From assembly GCA_030141605.1 (NCBI GenBank), contig JAQGDQ010002475.1, positions 1 to 22,641 of the forward strand: a DNA stretch of 22,641 nucleotides, read 5' to 3'. This document shows, piece after piece, positions 10,111 through 19,892 of the stretch. The stretch is from Tubiluchus corallicola (taxonomy: Eukaryota; Priapulida; Priapulimorpha; Priapulimorphida; Tubiluchidae). A program made the position numbers and the translations under genes. The notes below the pieces were generated by a model. That model saw nothing but the letters and a program-made list of their open reading frames with translations, made no database searches and had not been told where the DNA came from. Positions within the stretch are counted from its first letter, which is position 1. Each line of letters starts with the position of its first letter.

Positions 10111-10689
10111 ATGAGTGTAATGATATTGAAAGATGGAAAGTCTCTTTTTGGTATAATGTTGGTGTTATTTTTCTCGGCGTGTGCTTCAGGGGAGGCGCCG
10201 GAGACGGAAAAGGCGCAGAAATACCCTTATGAGCTTCCTGGGGGAGAGGTTGTTTGGGCGGAGAGTCGCGCCGAGGCGTTAGAGCAGCATGAGTCTTTTT
10301 TAGGTAAGTATGCGCTGTCACGTTCGAACTGGGGGAAGAAGGACGCGAGTTCTGGTGAGGGGATAAGTGTTAACAGTTATCTTTGGCGAGCGTCTTTAGA
10401 TACGATACGGTTTATGCCGATTGCGCAGGTGGATCCGTTTGGGGGTGTTATGATTACGGATTGGTATGGTTCCTTGGAGATTCCTGATGAGCGGCTACGT
10501 GTGAATGTTTTGATTTTGGATCGTGTTTTGCGCGCGGACGCGTTGCGTGTGAATGTTTTCCGGCAAGTCTTGTCGGGTGGGGAGTGGGTTGACGCTCCTG
10601 TGAACAGTGATATGGGACGCCAGCTTGAGGATACGATTTTGTTAAGGGCGCGGCAGCTTCGTCAGGAAGAACTTCAGGAAGGGCGTTAA
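10111..10689 (+). CDS. DUF3576-family lipoprotein
   Basis: This is a conserved alphaproteobacterial protein of unknown function. The 192-residue product begins with a lipoprotein signal peptide: Lys at 7 and 10, a hydrophobic stretch LFGIMLVLFFSA, then the lipobox cysteine C24 (FSAC). The mature part contains NSYLWRASLDTIRFMPI followed by DPFGGVMITDWY, which I recognise as the DUF3576 core. It ends in a charged helix rich in Arg, Glu and Gln. Membrane anchoring is inferred from the lipobox. It stands directly before leuS, lptE and holA, its usual neighbours. An AAGGA motif is only 1 base from the ATG at 10111 but 10 bases from an in-frame ATG at 10120, so the start could be three codons later. 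A 15-codon ORF begins on its stop codon. Confidence 0.85.
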   Translation: MSVMILKDGKSLFGIMLVLFFSACASGEAPETEKAQKYPYELPGGEVVWAESRAEALEQHESFLGKYALSRSNWGKKDASSGEGISVNSYLWRASLDTIRFMPIAQVDPFGGVMITDWYGSLEIPDERLRVNVLILDRVLRADALRVNVFRQVLSGGEWVDAPVNSDMGRQLEDTILLRARQLRQEELQEGR

Positions 10690-10736
10690 TGAAAGGTTTG
10701 CGGGCGGTTTTGCGTGCATGCATAGTTTTTGTATAG
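10689..10736 (+). other. Very small ORF (15 codons) on the stop of the DUF3576 gene
   Basis: An ATG shares one base with the DUF3576 stop codon (TAATG) and opens a 15-codon frame, MKGLRAVLRACIVFV, ending in TAG at 10734-10736. A GGAAGGG site lies a few bases upstream. The peptide is basic then hydrophobic. It may be chance, or reinitiation in the 149-base leader of leuS. The rest of that leader shows no convincing promoter. Confidence 0.25.
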
Positions 10737-10838
10737 GGGTGGTTTTTGGTAGATTTTTTGAAGCTTTATAGTTTTATGATGGACTTTGGTTGGTCGTGTG
10801 ATTTTTCAATGCAGGGAATGGTAAGGATTTAGGTAAAG

Positions 10839-13403
10839 ATGCGGTATAATTTTCGAGAAGTGGAGCAGAAGTGGCAGGCTGTTTGGTCAGAACGTGATAT
10901 TTTCAAGGTGGATTTTTCTTCTGAGTTGCCGAAATATTATGTTTTAGAGATGTTCCCTTACCCTTCCGGCCGGATTCATGTTGGTCATGTTCGGAATTAT
11001 ACGTTAGGGGATGTTGTTGCGCGTTTTCGTCGTTTTTTAGGGTATGAGGTATTACATCCGATGGGGTGGGATTCCTTTGGTCTTCCCGCGGAGAATGCGG
11101 CGATGGAGCGTTCTGTTCATCCTGGTGTTTGGACTCGGGAAAATATCGCGGTTATGAAAGAGCAGCTTCAGAAGATGGGATTGTCTATTGACTGGGGGTG
11201 TGAGGTTTCGACGTGTGAGTCGTCTTATTATCGTCATGAGCAGGAGATTTTTTTAAAATTTATGCGGTATGGCTTTGCGTACCGGAAGAAGTCGTGGGTT
11301 AATTGGGATCCTGTTGAAAACACGGTTTTAGCGAACGAGCAGGTGATTGACGGTTGTGGTTGGCGTTCTGGCGCGGTTGTGGAGCGTCGTGAGTTGAAAC
11401 AGTGGTTTTTAAAGACGACTTATTTTTCTCAGGAGCTTTTAGAGGCTTTGGAGGAGCTGACGGGATGGCCTGATCGGGTTCGTGTTATGCAAGAGAACTG
11501 GATTGGTCGTTCTGAGGGTATGCGTGTATTTTTTGATCTAAAGGGCGCGGATGGCCCGCTGGAGGTTTATACGACTCGCCCTGACACGCTTTACGGCGCT
11601 TCTTTTTGTGCGGTGGCGGCCAATCATCCTCTGGCGCAGGCGTGTGCCTTGCGGGATCAGGGGGCGGCTGATTTTATTCGTCGCTGTCAGTCTTTCGGGA
11701 CCAGTGAGGAAGCTTTGGAGAAAGTGGAGAAGGAAGGATATGACACAGGAATCAGGGCGCTTCATCCGTTGGATGAGGGGGCTTCTCTTCCGGTTTACAT
11801 TGCGAATTTTGTATTGATGGATTATGGCACGGGGGCGATTTTTGGGTGTCCTGCGCATGATCAGCGGGATCTTGATTTTGCGCGTAAGTATGGCTTGTCG
11901 GTTCGCGCGGTTGTTCTGCCGGAAGGAGAGCGGGCGGATTCTTTTACGATTGAAAATGAGGCGTATGTAGGGGACGGTATTCATATTAACTCTGATTTTA
12001 TGGATGGTTTAGGGTTTGAGGACGCGTTTTCCGTTGTTGCGGATCGTCTTGAGGAGAGCAAGCGTGGTGTTAGGACGGTGAACTGGCGTTTACGGGACTG
12101 GGGTGTTTCACGCCAGCGTTATTGGGGCTGTCCGATTCCGGTTATTTATTGTAATGATTGTGGGACGATTCCTGTTGCGAAGGAGGATTTACCTGTGGAG
12201 TTGCCGGAGGATATTCGTTTTGATTTACCGGGGAATCCTCTTGACAATCATCCGACTTGGAAGCATGTTTCCTGCCCGGTTTGTGGTCAGGGCGCGTTGC
12301 GTGAGACGGATACGTTTGATACGTTTTTTGAATCGTCTTGGTATTTTTTCCGTTATCTTTCGTCGACTTTGGAGGATAGGGCGTTTGATTCGGCGCTTGC
12401 GGATCGCTGGCTGCCAGTTGATCAGTATATAGGGGGTGTGGAGCATGCGGTTTTGCATTTACTTTACTCGCGTTTTTTTGCTCGTGCGCTTTCTGCGTGT
12501 GGCTATGCTGATATAAAGGAGCCGTTTAAGAATCTTTTGACTCAGGGGATGGTTTGTCATCAGACTTGGCGTGATGAGGATGGAAACTGGGTTGAGCTGG
12601 AGGATGTTCACGAGGAGCAGGATGGAAAGGCGGTTCATGCTAAAAGTGGCAAGCCGCTGATTGCGGGCCGCATAGAGAAGATGAGTAAATCCAAGCGGAA
12701 TGGGGTTGATCCCAGCTCTGTCATAGAGGCGTATGGAACGGATGCGATTCGATTGTTTATTGTGTCGGACAGTCCGCCGGAGCGCGATTTGGAATGGACG
12801 GAATCGGGAATAGAGGGCGCGTGGCGCTATATTCATCGTTTATGGCGTTTGGGGCGGGATCTTTCGGTTGATTTACCGCCGGTGGGGACACCTGTTCCCG
12901 AGCTTTCTGATGGGCCTGTGAAGACGTTGCTGAAATTGATACACAAGACGATACAGCTTGTAACGGAAGATTTGGAGCAGATGCGGATGAATGTGGCGGT
13001 CGCGCGTTTGCGGGAGTTGTCCAATGCGCTGGAGAAGGCGCCTTCTGGCGCTGGTTCTGGGGAGGTTTTGCGATTTGGTTTAGAGACCTTTACTTTGTTG
13101 GCGAATCCGTTTATTCCGCATGTCACGGAGGAGATTTGGTCTGTTTTTCTGGGGCGTGAGACATTACTTGCTTTAGAATCCTGGCCTGTTTTTGATAAGT
13201 CTTTGGCGCGTGATGAGGTTGTGACTGTAGCGTTGCAGGTATTGGGAAAATTGCGAGGGACTGTGGAGCTGCCGGTGGGCTCTTCTCGTGATGTTATGGA
13301 GTCGGCGGCTTTAAATCATGAGAATGTCAAAAAGAGTATAGCTGACGCGGATATTCGTAAGATTATTGTTGTTCCGGATAGGATTGTTAATATTGTTATT
13401 TAA
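10839..13403 (+). CDS. leuS: Leucyl-tRNA synthetase
   Basis: This cytoplasmic class I aminoacyl-tRNA synthetase charges tRNA-Leu. The 854 residues are normal for bacteria. The HIGH-type signature is [11 protein letters not shown] (residues 40-50) and the KMSKS loop is at 614-618. Between them lies the editing (CP1) domain with [12 protein letters not shown] and the conserved [17 protein letters not shown]. After it come the [18 protein letters not shown] region and a likely zinc site of two Cys pairs (YCNDC and CPVC). The C-terminal anticodon-binding and leucine-specific domains are complete. The ATG at 10839 follows an AGG site 6-8 bases away. The gene is part of the DUF3576-leuS-lptE-holA cluster. 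The lptE start follows its stop by 17 bases. Confidence 0.99.
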   Translation: MRYNFREVEQKWQAVWSERDIFKVDFSSELPKYYVLEMFPYPSGRIHVGHVRNYTLGDVVARFRRFLGYEVLHPMGWDSFGLPAENAAMERSVHPGVWTRENIAVMKEQLQKMGLSIDWGCEVSTCESSYYRHEQEIFLKFMRYGFAYRKKSWVNWDPVENTVLANEQVIDGCGWRSGAVVERRELKQWFLKTTYFSQELLEALEELTGWPDRVRVMQENWIGRSEGMRVFFDLKGADGPLEVYTTRPDTLYGASFCAVAANHPLAQACALRDQGAADFIRRCQSFGTSEEALEKVEKEGYDTGIRALHPLDEGASLPVYIANFVLMDYGTGAIFGCPAHDQRDLDFARKYGLSVRAVVLPEGERADSFTIENEAYVGDGIHINSDFMDGLGFEDAFSVVADRLEESKRGVRTVNWRLRDWGVSRQRYWGCPIPVIYCNDCGTIPVAKEDLPVELPEDIRFDLPGNPLDNHPTWKHVSCPVCGQGALRETDTFDTFFESSWYFFRYLSSTLEDRAFDSALADRWLPVDQYIGGVEHAVLHLLYSRFFARALSACGYADIKEPFKNLLTQGMVCHQTWRDEDGNWVELEDVHEEQDGKAVHAKSGKPLIAGRIEKMSKSKRNGVDPSSVIEAYGTDAIRLFIVSDSPPERDLEWTESGIEGAWRYIHRLWRLGRDLSVDLPPVGTPVPELSDGPVKTLLKLIHKTIQLVTEDLEQMRMNVAVARLRELSNALEKAPSGAGSGEVLRFGLETFTLLANPFIPHVTEEIWSVFLGRETLLALESWPVFDKSLARDEVVTVALQVLGKLRGTVELPVGSSRDVMESAALNHENVKKSIADADIRKIIVVPDRIVNIVI

Positions 13404-13420
13404 GAGTTCGGGCTATTGTT

Positions 13421-13996
13421 ATGGTAAGGAATAGAGTTTTTTATTGTATTTATGGCTACTGTATTTTGGGGCTCGCTGTTATTTTATCGGGATGTGGCTT
13501 TGAGCCTTTATATCATTCAGAGAGCGTCTCGACGGGTGATGGTGTTTCTGTTTCGCAGAAGAATTATTTTTATTCTGAGGCGCGCCATCTTTATATAGAG
13601 TCGCCCAAGAGTCGTCAGGAGCAGATTGTTCGTAATCGGCTGGTTTCTCTTATGCCTTATTCGGGGGTGGATGCGCCAAAGTGGCGTGTTTATTTTGATA
13701 TAGAGTCATTTGAGGGCAGCAAGGCACTGCAGAAAGATTTGCTGGCGACGCGCTACAGTTATAATGTCTCTGTGCATTGGGGTGTGAGGAATGAAGAGGA
13801 AAACAGGCGTGTGCCTCAGCCGCCTATTTTTCGGGTAGAGAGTTATAATATTGTGGACGCGGGTTATTCGACGATTAATGCGCGTGAGCAAGCGCAGGAG
13901 AATATTTTAGAGGCGATTGCGGATAGCATGTATCTTGCGTTAATCTCGTGGTTTCTTGGGCAGCAAGAGTCTCAGAGGGAAGGGGGTCATTTGTGA
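13421..13996 (+). CDS. lptE: LPS-assembly lipoprotein LptE
   Basis: This is the probable outer-membrane lipoprotein partner of LptD, which inserts LPS into the outer leaflet. The product has 191 residues: basic MVRNR start, hydrophobic stretch, and lipobox LSGC with C25. The mature N-terminus GFEPLYHSE resembles the GCGFxPLY start typical of alphaproteobacterial LptE. The middle has alternating beta-like segments, and the C-terminus has helices ending in a Gln/Glu-rich tail. Sequence conservation in this family is low, so the call rests on the lipobox, size and its standard place between leuS and holA. No strong ribosome site precedes the ATG, so coupling to leuS across 17 bases is likely. 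Its presence suggests the organism makes LPS. Confidence 0.85.
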   Translation: MVRNRVFYCIYGYCILGLAVILSGCGFEPLYHSESVSTGDGVSVSQKNYFYSEARHLYIESPKSRQEQIVRNRLVSLMPYSGVDAPKWRVYFDIESFEGSKALQKDLLATRYSYNVSVHWGVRNEEENRRVPQPPIFRVESYNIVDAGYSTINAREQAQENILEAIADSMYLALISWFLGQQESQREGGHL

Positions 13997-14064
13997 TGAA
14001 GGCGATTTTAAGGCTGCGGGGTATTTTTTGGAGCGGGCTGTGGTTTCGACTCGTGGTGTTTTAA
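13996..14064 (+). other. Very small ORF (22 codons) bridging lptE and holA
   Basis: The ATG overlaps the lptE stop (TGATG) and the frame ends TAA at 14062-14064, one base before the holA ATG (TAAGATG). The peptide is MKAILRLRGIFW followed by SGLWFRLVVF: basic, then aromatic and hydrophobic. An AGGGGG site is about 9 bases upstream. holA itself has no good ribosome site, so translation of this ORF could deliver ribosomes to holA. It may encode no functional peptide. Confidence 0.4.
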
Positions 14065-14065
14065 G

Positions 14066-15118
14066 ATGAAGGTGTTGCCGTCTCGTTTGGGTGTTTTTTT
14101 GCGTTCTCCGCCTTCGGATATTCGCGCGGCGTTGATTTATGGTGGGGATTATGGATTAATGAGGGAGCGCTCGAAGGCTTTGACGGGTGTTTTTGTTGAT
14201 GATATTTCGGATGTGTTTCGGGTATGTGTTTTGACGTCGGCTCAGCTGAGCTCCGAGCCAGCTTTATTTTTAAATGAGGTCTATGCTTTGTCTCTGGTGG
14301 GGGGGGAGCGTGTTATTATTGTGAAGGAGGCGGGTGATGGTGTGGTGTCTCTTTTAAGTGATTATCTTAAGGCGGATGTTCGGGGAGCATTTGTCATTGT
14401 CGAGGCGGGGGAGTTGGCGCCTCGGTCGAAATTGCGTCGTTTGTTTGAGTCTCATAAGTTTGGCGCGGCGTTACCTTGTTATCATGATGATGCTCGTGCG
14501 CTGGCGTCTTTTGTCACGGGGCGCTTATCGGAGGCGGGGTATCGGATTGACAAGGAGGCGCTTGGGTTGTTTATTGGTAATTTAGGCTCTGATCGTGGAT
14601 TGACGCGTGGTGAGGTTGATCGTTTGATTCTTTACAAGGGCGAGCAGGATAAGTTTATAACTGTTGATGATATGCATGTATTTGTTCAATCGGATCAGTC
14701 GATTGCGTCGTATGATGATGTTTTTTATGCGGTTTGTGGTGGAGATTTGAAGCGGCTTGATAGGAGTTTATATCGTCTTTATAGTAATAATATTTTGGCG
14801 ATTCCTGTTTTGCGTGCTTTTTCGCGTCATTTGGATCGTGTTTGTTTGGCGTGCGGGTATCGGATGGAAGGGTCGTCGGCCTCAGAGGCTGTTAAGTTAT
14901 TAAAGCCGCCGATATTTTTTCGATACGCGTCTTTATTTGAGGCGCAATTGCGGTTGTGGGATTCTCGTTTGGTTTGCTGGGCGTTAGGGCGTTTATCGGA
15001 GGCGGAGTCGGTTTGTAAGGAGGCTCAGGTTGCCTCTGAGGCTGTTGTGGGTCATGTTCTTATGGAGATTGCGACCGTGGTTGATCAGAGGAAGATGAAG
15101 GGGTTGCCGGATTATTGA
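14066..15118 (+). CDS. holA: DNA polymerase III subunit delta
   Basis: This is the delta subunit (wrench) of the clamp loader, which opens the beta ring during loading. It has 350 residues, close to the usual length. The N-terminal AAA-like domain starts with ALIYGGDYGLMRERS, the degenerate P-loop position of delta subunits. A strand-rich middle part reads GAFVIVEAGELAPRSKLRRLFE, the typical LxPRSKLRKxxE-like delta motif. The C-terminal helical collar domain contains IPVLRAFSRHLDRVCLA. It follows lptE as in most alphaproteobacteria. The start is immediately after a 22-codon ORF, with no strong ribosome site of its own. Confidence 0.92.
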   Translation: MKVLPSRLGVFLRSPPSDIRAALIYGGDYGLMRERSKALTGVFVDDISDVFRVCVLTSAQLSSEPALFLNEVYALSLVGGERVIIVKEAGDGVVSLLSDYLKADVRGAFVIVEAGELAPRSKLRRLFESHKFGAALPCYHDDARALASFVTGRLSEAGYRIDKEALGLFIGNLGSDRGLTRGEVDRLILYKGEQDKFITVDDMHVFVQSDQSIASYDDVFYAVCGGDLKRLDRSLYRLYSNNILAIPVLRAFSRHLDRVCLACGYRMEGSSASEAVKLLKPPIFFRYASLFEAQLRLWDSRLVCWALGRLSEAESVCKEAQVASEAVVGHVLMEIATVVDQRKMKGLPDY

Positions 15119-15184
15119 TAGGGATTGTTTAGGTTTTTATCAGGTGGTTTTGGTGGCTACGGCTGGATGATTTTAGGAGTATAG

Positions 15185-16987
15185 ATGACAGATTTATCAC
15201 ATATCAGGAATTTTGCGATTATCGCGCATATTGATCATGGCAAGTCGACTTTGGCTGATCGGTTGATTCAATTTTGCGGCGGCGTGGAAGATCGTGAGAT
15301 GCGGGATCAGCTTTTGGATTCGATGGATATAGAGCGTGAGCGTGGAATAACGATCAAGGCGCAGACGATTCGTTTATCATACCGGTCTCGCAGTGGGGAG
15401 GATTGGGTTATTAATTTGCTAGATACGCCGGGTCATGTGGATTTTACCTATGAGGTCAGCCGGAGTTTGGCGGCGTGTGAGGGCTCGTTGTTGGTTGTTG
15501 ATTCAACGCAAGGGGTAGAGGCTCAGACGTTAGCGAATGTTTATCTCGCGATGGAGAATGATCATGAGATTATTCCGGTTTTAAATAAGATTGATTTACC
15601 GGCGTCGGAGCCGGATCGTATTCGGGAGCAGATAGAGGATGTGATAGGTCTTGACGCTTCTGATTCTTTGTTGGTGTCGGCGAAGACGGGGATTGGTATT
15701 GAGGATGTTTTAGAGCGTATATTGTTGGATTTGCCTTCGCCGTCTGGGGACAGTTCCTTACCGTTGAAGGCTTTGCTTGTTGACAGTTGGTATGATCTTT
15801 ATTTAGGGGTGATGATTCTAGTTCGTTTGTATGACGGTATTTTGAAGCGTGGTATGAAGGTACGCATGATGGCGTCGGATGTGGTTTATCAGGTTGATCA
15901 GGTTGGTGTTTTTACGCCCAAGGCGACGATTGTTGATTGTTTATCTCCTGGTGACATTGGTTATTTTACGGCGTCGATCAAGTCTGTTGCGGATACGCAA
16001 GTTGGGGATACGATCACTCTTGAGAAGGGGGGAATTTCCGAGCCTCTTTCGGGTTTTAAGCCATCGATTCCTGTTGTTTTTTGCGGTTTATTTCCGGCGG
16101 ATATGGCTGCGTTTGATGATTTACGTGATGCGCTTGAGAAGTTAAATTTAAATGACGCGAGTTTTAGCTTTGAGCCGGAGACGTCGGCGGCGCTTGGTTT
16201 GGGATTTCGGTGTGGATTTTTAGGCTTGCTTCATCTGGAGATTATCCAGGAGCGTTTGGAGCGGGAGTTTAATCTTGATCTGATAGCGACGGCTCCGGGT
16301 GTTGTGTATCATATTTTGATGAAGGATGGTGAGAAGCGGGAGTTGCATAATCCTGCGGATATGCCTGATTTAACGAAGATTGATGTTATAGAGGAGCCTT
16401 GGATTGTGGCGACGATTGTGGTTCCTGATAATTATTTAGGGTCTGTATTGAAATTATGTACGGATCGGCGTGGGGAGCAAGTTGAGATGAGTTGGAGTGG
16501 TTCTCGCGCGTTGGTTATTTATCGTCTTCCTTTAAATGAGGTTGTGTTTGATTTTTACGATCGTTTAAAGTCTATTTCGCAGGGTTATGCGAGTTTTGAT
16601 TATGAGATTGAGGGATATTTTGCGGGTGATTTAGTGAAGGTGACGATTTTGGTTAATGGTGAGAATGTTGATGCTTTATCGTTTATCACGAATCGGGGTC
16701 GTTCTGAGGTGCGTGGTCGTTTGATTTGCGATCGTTTAAAAGAGTTAATTCCGCGTCAGTTATTCAAGATAGCGATTCAGGCGGCGATTGGTGGTAAAGT
16801 GATAGCGCGCTCGACGGTAGGAGCTTTAAGGAAGGATGTTACGGCGAAATGTTATGGTGGGGATGTTTCGCGCAAGCGGAAACTTTTGGAGAAGCAGAAG
16901 AAAGGGAAGAAACGTATGCGTCAATTTGGTCAGGTTGAGATACCGCAGTCGGCGTTTGTTGCTGCTTTGAAAACGGGAGAGGATTAA
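15185..16987 (+). CDS. lepA: Elongation factor 4 (LepA) GTPase
   Basis: This ribosomal translocase-like GTPase is implicated in back-translocation and in 30S assembly. It has 600 residues, the standard length. The GTPase motifs are AHIDHGKST (14-22), DTPGH (80-84) and NKID (134-137). The switch I region ERERGITIK is intact. The beta-barrel and EF-G-like domains follow, with [16 protein letters not shown]. The LepA-specific C-terminal domain has [19 protein letters not shown]. The ATG at 15185 has an AGGAG site 6 bases upstream. It is 66 bases after holA and 21 before queA, so it probably shares a transcript with queA-tgt. Confidence 0.99.
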   Translation: MTDLSHIRNFAIIAHIDHGKSTLADRLIQFCGGVEDREMRDQLLDSMDIERERGITIKAQTIRLSYRSRSGEDWVINLLDTPGHVDFTYEVSRSLAACEGSLLVVDSTQGVEAQTLANVYLAMENDHEIIPVLNKIDLPASEPDRIREQIEDVIGLDASDSLLVSAKTGIGIEDVLERILLDLPSPSGDSSLPLKALLVDSWYDLYLGVMILVRLYDGILKRGMKVRMMASDVVYQVDQVGVFTPKATIVDCLSPGDIGYFTASIKSVADTQVGDTITLEKGGISEPLSGFKPSIPVVFCGLFPADMAAFDDLRDALEKLNLNDASFSFEPETSAALGLGFRCGFLGLLHLEIIQERLEREFNLDLIATAPGVVYHILMKDGEKRELHNPADMPDLTKIDVIEEPWIVATIVVPDNYLGSVLKLCTDRRGEQVEMSWSGSRALVIYRLPLNEVVFDFYDRLKSISQGYASFDYEIEGYFAGDLVKVTILVNGENVDALSFITNRGRSEVRGRLICDRLKELIPRQLFKIAIQAAIGGKVIARSTVGALRKDVTAKCYGGDVSRKRKLLEKQKKGKKRMRQFGQVEIPQSAFVAALKTGED

Positions 16988-17008
16988 ATTTTAGGGAAGG
17001 AAAGTGTT

Positions 17009-18067
17009 ATGAAATTAAGTATGTTTGATTTTGATCTTCCTAGTCATTTTATAGCGCAGCGTCCTGCGGTTCCTCGGGATTCGGCTCGTTTGCTACGTGT
17101 ATTATCTGGGAAGGTTTCGGATCACCATGTTACGGATCTTCCGTTATTTTTATGTTCGAATGATATTATTATTTACAATGACACGAAGGTTATTCCTACT
17201 CGTTTACAGGGCAGGCGTGATGATGTTTCTGTGGAGGTGACGTTACACAGGCAGTGTGATGATGATAGTTGGTATGCTTTTGTGCGTCCTGCTCGGAAGT
17301 TACAGGAGGGGGATCGTTTACGATTTTCGGATGATTTTTACGGGGATGTTTTTGAGAAGCGTTCTTCTGGGGAGATTTTGTTATCTTTTCCGTTTTCTGG
17401 TAGTATTCTTCTTGATGTTTTAAGGGAGCATGCGTATTTACCGCTTCCGCCTTATATTTCTCGGGAGTCGTTTTCCGACGAGCGGGATGAGGAGGATTAT
17501 CAGACGGTATTTGCGAGTTGTGAGGGAGCGGTTGCGGCGCCGACGGCGGGGTTGCATTTTACGGAATCGCTGATTGAACAGGTTCGTCAACTGGGGGTAG
17601 AGATGTTGCCGGTTACGCTTCATGTTGGCGCGGGGACGTTTTTGCCGGTGCGTTCAGAGCGTATAGCGGATCATACGATGCATTCTGAGTATGGGGAGAT
17701 TTCGGCGGATGTCGCGGAGAAGATAGAGGCGGCACGTTCATCGGGAGGGCGTGTGATAGCGGTTGGCACGACGACGTTACGTTTATTGGAGACGGTCGCG
17801 TTTCATCATAGGGGATTTATTCGGCAGTGGTGTGGTGATACGAATATATTTATCACGCCGGGTTTTCATTTTCGTGTCGCTGATATGCTGATGACGAATT
17901 TCCATTTACCGCGCTCGACTTTATTTATGTTGGTGTGTGCTTTTTCGGGTTTAAATATGATGAAGTATGCGTATGAGCATGCGAAAATCATGAATTATCG
18001 TTTTTATTCTTATGGGGACTGTTGTTTATTGACGCGCCATGATGATGAGTTAAGATCTTATGCGTAA
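17009..18067 (+). CDS. queA: tRNA preQ1(34) S-adenosylmethionine ribosyltransferase-isomerase
   Basis: QueA transfers and isomerises the ribosyl moiety of S-adenosylmethionine onto preQ1 at position 34 of GUN-anticodon tRNAs, giving epoxyqueuosine. It has 352 residues. Family motifs include [19 protein letters not shown] at the start, [14 protein letters not shown], the [13 protein letters not shown] block, [26 protein letters not shown] and the C-terminal [16 protein letters not shown]. The ATG at 17009 has AAGGA 7 bases upstream. The last codons overlap the tgt start by 8 bases, so the two queuosine enzymes are made from one message. Confidence 0.98.
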   Translation: MKLSMFDFDLPSHFIAQRPAVPRDSARLLRVLSGKVSDHHVTDLPLFLCSNDIIIYNDTKVIPTRLQGRRDDVSVEVTLHRQCDDDSWYAFVRPARKLQEGDRLRFSDDFYGDVFEKRSSGEILLSFPFSGSILLDVLREHAYLPLPPYISRESFSDERDEEDYQTVFASCEGAVAAPTAGLHFTESLIEQVRQLGVEMLPVTLHVGAGTFLPVRSERIADHTMHSEYGEISADVAEKIEAARSSGGRVIAVGTTTLRLLETVAFHHRGFIRQWCGDTNIFITPGFHFRVADMLMTNFHLPRSTLFMLVCAFSGLNMMKYAYEHAKIMNYRFYSYGDCCLLTRHDDELRSYA

Positions 18068-19184
18068 GGAGGAAAGTATATCTGAGGGAGCCTTTCGTTT
18101 TGAGCGGTTGCGTGAGGATTTTGGCGCGCGGACGGGACGTATTTATACGGCGCATGGTGTAATTGACACGCCAGCTTTTATGCCGGTTGGGACGGCTGGT
18201 ACGGTTAAGGCGATGCTTCCGGAGTCTGTTGTCGCGACGGGGGCTCAGATTATTCTTGGGAATACGTATCATCTGATGCTTCGGCCTGGTGCGGAGCGGG
18301 TGTCTCATTTTGGCGGCCTTCGATCATTTATGAATTGGTCGGGTCCGATACTGACGGATTCTGGGGGATTTCAGGTTATGTCTTTATCGCGCCTGCGTCG
18401 TTTATCAGAGGAGGCGGTTATCTTTCAGTCTCATATTGATGGGAGCCGTCATATTTTATCGCCAGAGCGTTCGATAGAAATTCAGGACTTGTTAGACGCG
18501 ACGATCAGCATGTGCCTTGATGAGTGTATAGCGTTACCGTGTTCTGATAGTGAGGCGCGTCGTGCTATGGAGCTTTCCGCACGTTGGGCGCGGCGGTGTC
18601 GTGATTCGTTTCGCGCGCGTGAGGGTTATGGTTTATTTGGGATTGTTCAGGGGGCTTTATCGCCGTTTCTTCGGAAGGAATCGGCTCTGCGGCTTTGTGA
18701 GATTGGTTTTGACGGTTATGCGGTTGGGGGGTTGGCGGTTGGGGAAACCAGGGAGGAGATGTTTCGTGTTTTGGATTATACGACAGAGCATTTACCGGTA
18801 GAAAGGCCGCGTTATTTAATGGGGGTTGGTCGTCCTTTGGATATTATTGGCGCGGTTGCTCGTGGTATTGATATGTTTGATTGTGTTTTGCCCACGCGCA
18901 GTGGGAGAACTGGGAAGGTTTTCACGCACGCCGGCGAGCTAAACATACGGAATTCCTGTTACAAGGATGATGAGCGCCCATTGGAGGAGGGCTGTTTTTG
19001 CCCGGCCTGTTTATCGTATAGCCGTGGATATTTGCACCATATTTTCAAATCCAGGGAGATTTTGGCGTCCATGTTGTTGACTTGGCATAATCTTCATTAT
19101 TATCAGCGATTGATGAAGGATATTCGGGAAGCGGTTTCTCAAGGGCGCTTTCGTGATTTTCTGGCGTCATTTTCCTTACGCTAG
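18060..19184 (+). CDS. tgt: tRNA-guanine transglycosylase (queuine/preQ1 type)
   Basis: Tgt exchanges guanine-34 of GUN-anticodon tRNAs for preQ1, the step before QueA. It has 374 residues. D100 lies in [12 protein letters not shown] and the nucleophile is D274 in [13 protein letters not shown]. The zinc site is complete: C312, C314, C317 and H343, with the spacing of the Zymomonas enzyme. [10 protein letters not shown] and GGLAVGE are also present. The ATG at 18060 lies inside queA and has only a weak site upstream. A strong AAGGAGG sits just inside the coding region (18065-18071) with no usable in-frame ATG, GTG or TTG at the right distance, so I keep 18060 and infer coupling from queA. The stop is TAG. 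Confidence 0.97.
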   Translation: MRKEESISEGAFRFERLREDFGARTGRIYTAHGVIDTPAFMPVGTAGTVKAMLPESVVATGAQIILGNTYHLMLRPGAERVSHFGGLRSFMNWSGPILTDSGGFQVMSLSRLRRLSEEAVIFQSHIDGSRHILSPERSIEIQDLLDATISMCLDECIALPCSDSEARRAMELSARWARRCRDSFRAREGYGLFGIVQGALSPFLRKESALRLCEIGFDGYAVGGLAVGETREEMFRVLDYTTEHLPVERPRYLMGVGRPLDIIGAVARGIDMFDCVLPTRSGRTGKVFTHAGELNIRNSCYKDDERPLEEGCFCPACLSYSRGYLHHIFKSREILASMLLTWHNLHYYQRLMKDIREAVSQGRFRDFLASFSLR

Positions 19185-19286
19185 GTTCATCAGTTTATTT
19201 TCTTATGGATTTTCTGTTCCGAGTCTTAATGATTGGTGACAGGTCAGTGTGCGTGCTACCTATTTCTCTTTATGGGGGTCTGGTTT

Positions 19287-19310
19287 TATGTTTTAGGAAC
19301 ATGTTTTTTT
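19287..19310 (+). terminator. Weak candidate terminator after tgt
   Basis: ATGTT (19288-19292) pairs with AACAT (19298-19302) around TTAGG, followed by seven T. The stem is short and A/T-rich. It is placed correctly to end the lepA-queA-tgt transcript, in the 124-base gap before the convergent gene at 19309. Confidence 0.3.
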
Positions 19311-19797
19311 ATTTCTGCTTTGAGTATTTATTTGTCAGATCGTGTTTTTTCTCGTCGTATTTTTTCAAATTTTCCTGAGCGTGTTTTTCTATTTCGCCTT
19401 TATTTTCCTTGGCCATTGTGTTCATTTCATCACGAATACCTTTGCGGCTTTTTTCTATTTCGCTTTGGGTTTCTTTTGCCATACGATTCATTTTATTGTT
19501 GGTTTTTGTGCGATTTTTCTCTATTTCGTTTTGAGCGTCTGCGGCCATTGTGTTCATTTCATCACTGATACCTTTGCGGCTTTTTTCTATTTCGCTTTGA
19601 GCGTCCGCGGCCATTGTGTTCATTTCATCACTGATAACGCTCTCCATTTCATTGAGTCGATCAGCGGTCATGGGTTCATGATCGAGTACGGAATCAAGAG
19701 TTATAGAGGGTTGGGCGTATAGGTGTGTTACGCTTGCTACGATAAAGAGAGTTATTGTTAATGTTGTTGTCAGGAGGGGTGTTAATTTACTTCTCAT
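19309..19797 (-). CDS. Secreted hendecad-repeat coiled-coil protein, unknown family
   Basis: I do not recognise a named family. The 162-residue product starts with a signal peptide: Arg2 and Lys4, a Thr/Leu/Ile-rich core, and probable cleavage after A28 (HLYA). Residues 55-142 are four tandem 22-residue repeats. Most read like ISDEMNTMAAD then AQSEIEKSRKG. Hydrophobic or small residues fall at repeat positions 1, 5, 8, 12 and 16, with a polar residue at 19. This is mostly the 11-residue (hendecad) spacing of right-handed coiled coils and of LEA- or apolipoprotein-like amphipathic helices. The tail is Lys-rich. A long helix in the periplasm or outside the cell is inferred. AAGGAG lies 8-9 bases before the ATG. 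It follows the basic secreted gene by 93 bases on the same strand and may be co-transcribed with it. Alternatives: a divergent Lpp-like or phasin-like helix. Confidence 0.75.
   Translation of the reverse strand: MRSKLTPLLTTTLTITLFIVASVTHLYAQPSITLDSVLDHEPMTADRLNEMESVISDEMNTMAADAQSEIEKSRKGISDEMNTMAADAQNEIEKNRTKTNNKMNRMAKETQSEIEKSRKGIRDEMNTMAKENKGEIEKHAQENLKKYDEKKHDLTNKYSKQK
19372..19635 (-). repeat. Four tandem 66-base repeats within the hendecad gene
   Basis: The repeats cover residues 55-76, 77-98, 99-120 and 121-142. Units 1 and 2 are nearly identical in protein and DNA. Unit 3 is the most diverged at its start (TNNKMNRM), and unit 4 at its end (GEIEKHAQE). The shared DNA words suggest recent unit duplication, so repeat number may vary between strains. 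Confidence 0.85.
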
Positions 19798-19873
19798 TTA
19801 TGGATCTCCTTTTTGGAATAGTATGTATATGTTTTAAAAGAATAGCTTTGTTTCTATTTTTGTCTTTTATGTA

Positions 19874-19892
19874 AATAGCGTTATGGGCTATT
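19874..19892 (-). other. Small hairpin at the end of the basic secreted gene
   Basis: AATAGC (19874-19879) pairs with GCTATT (19887-19892) around a 7-base loop, overlapping the stop codon of the gene ending at 19891. No clear U-run follows on the minus strand. It may partly attenuate read-through into the hendecad gene. Confidence 0.3.
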
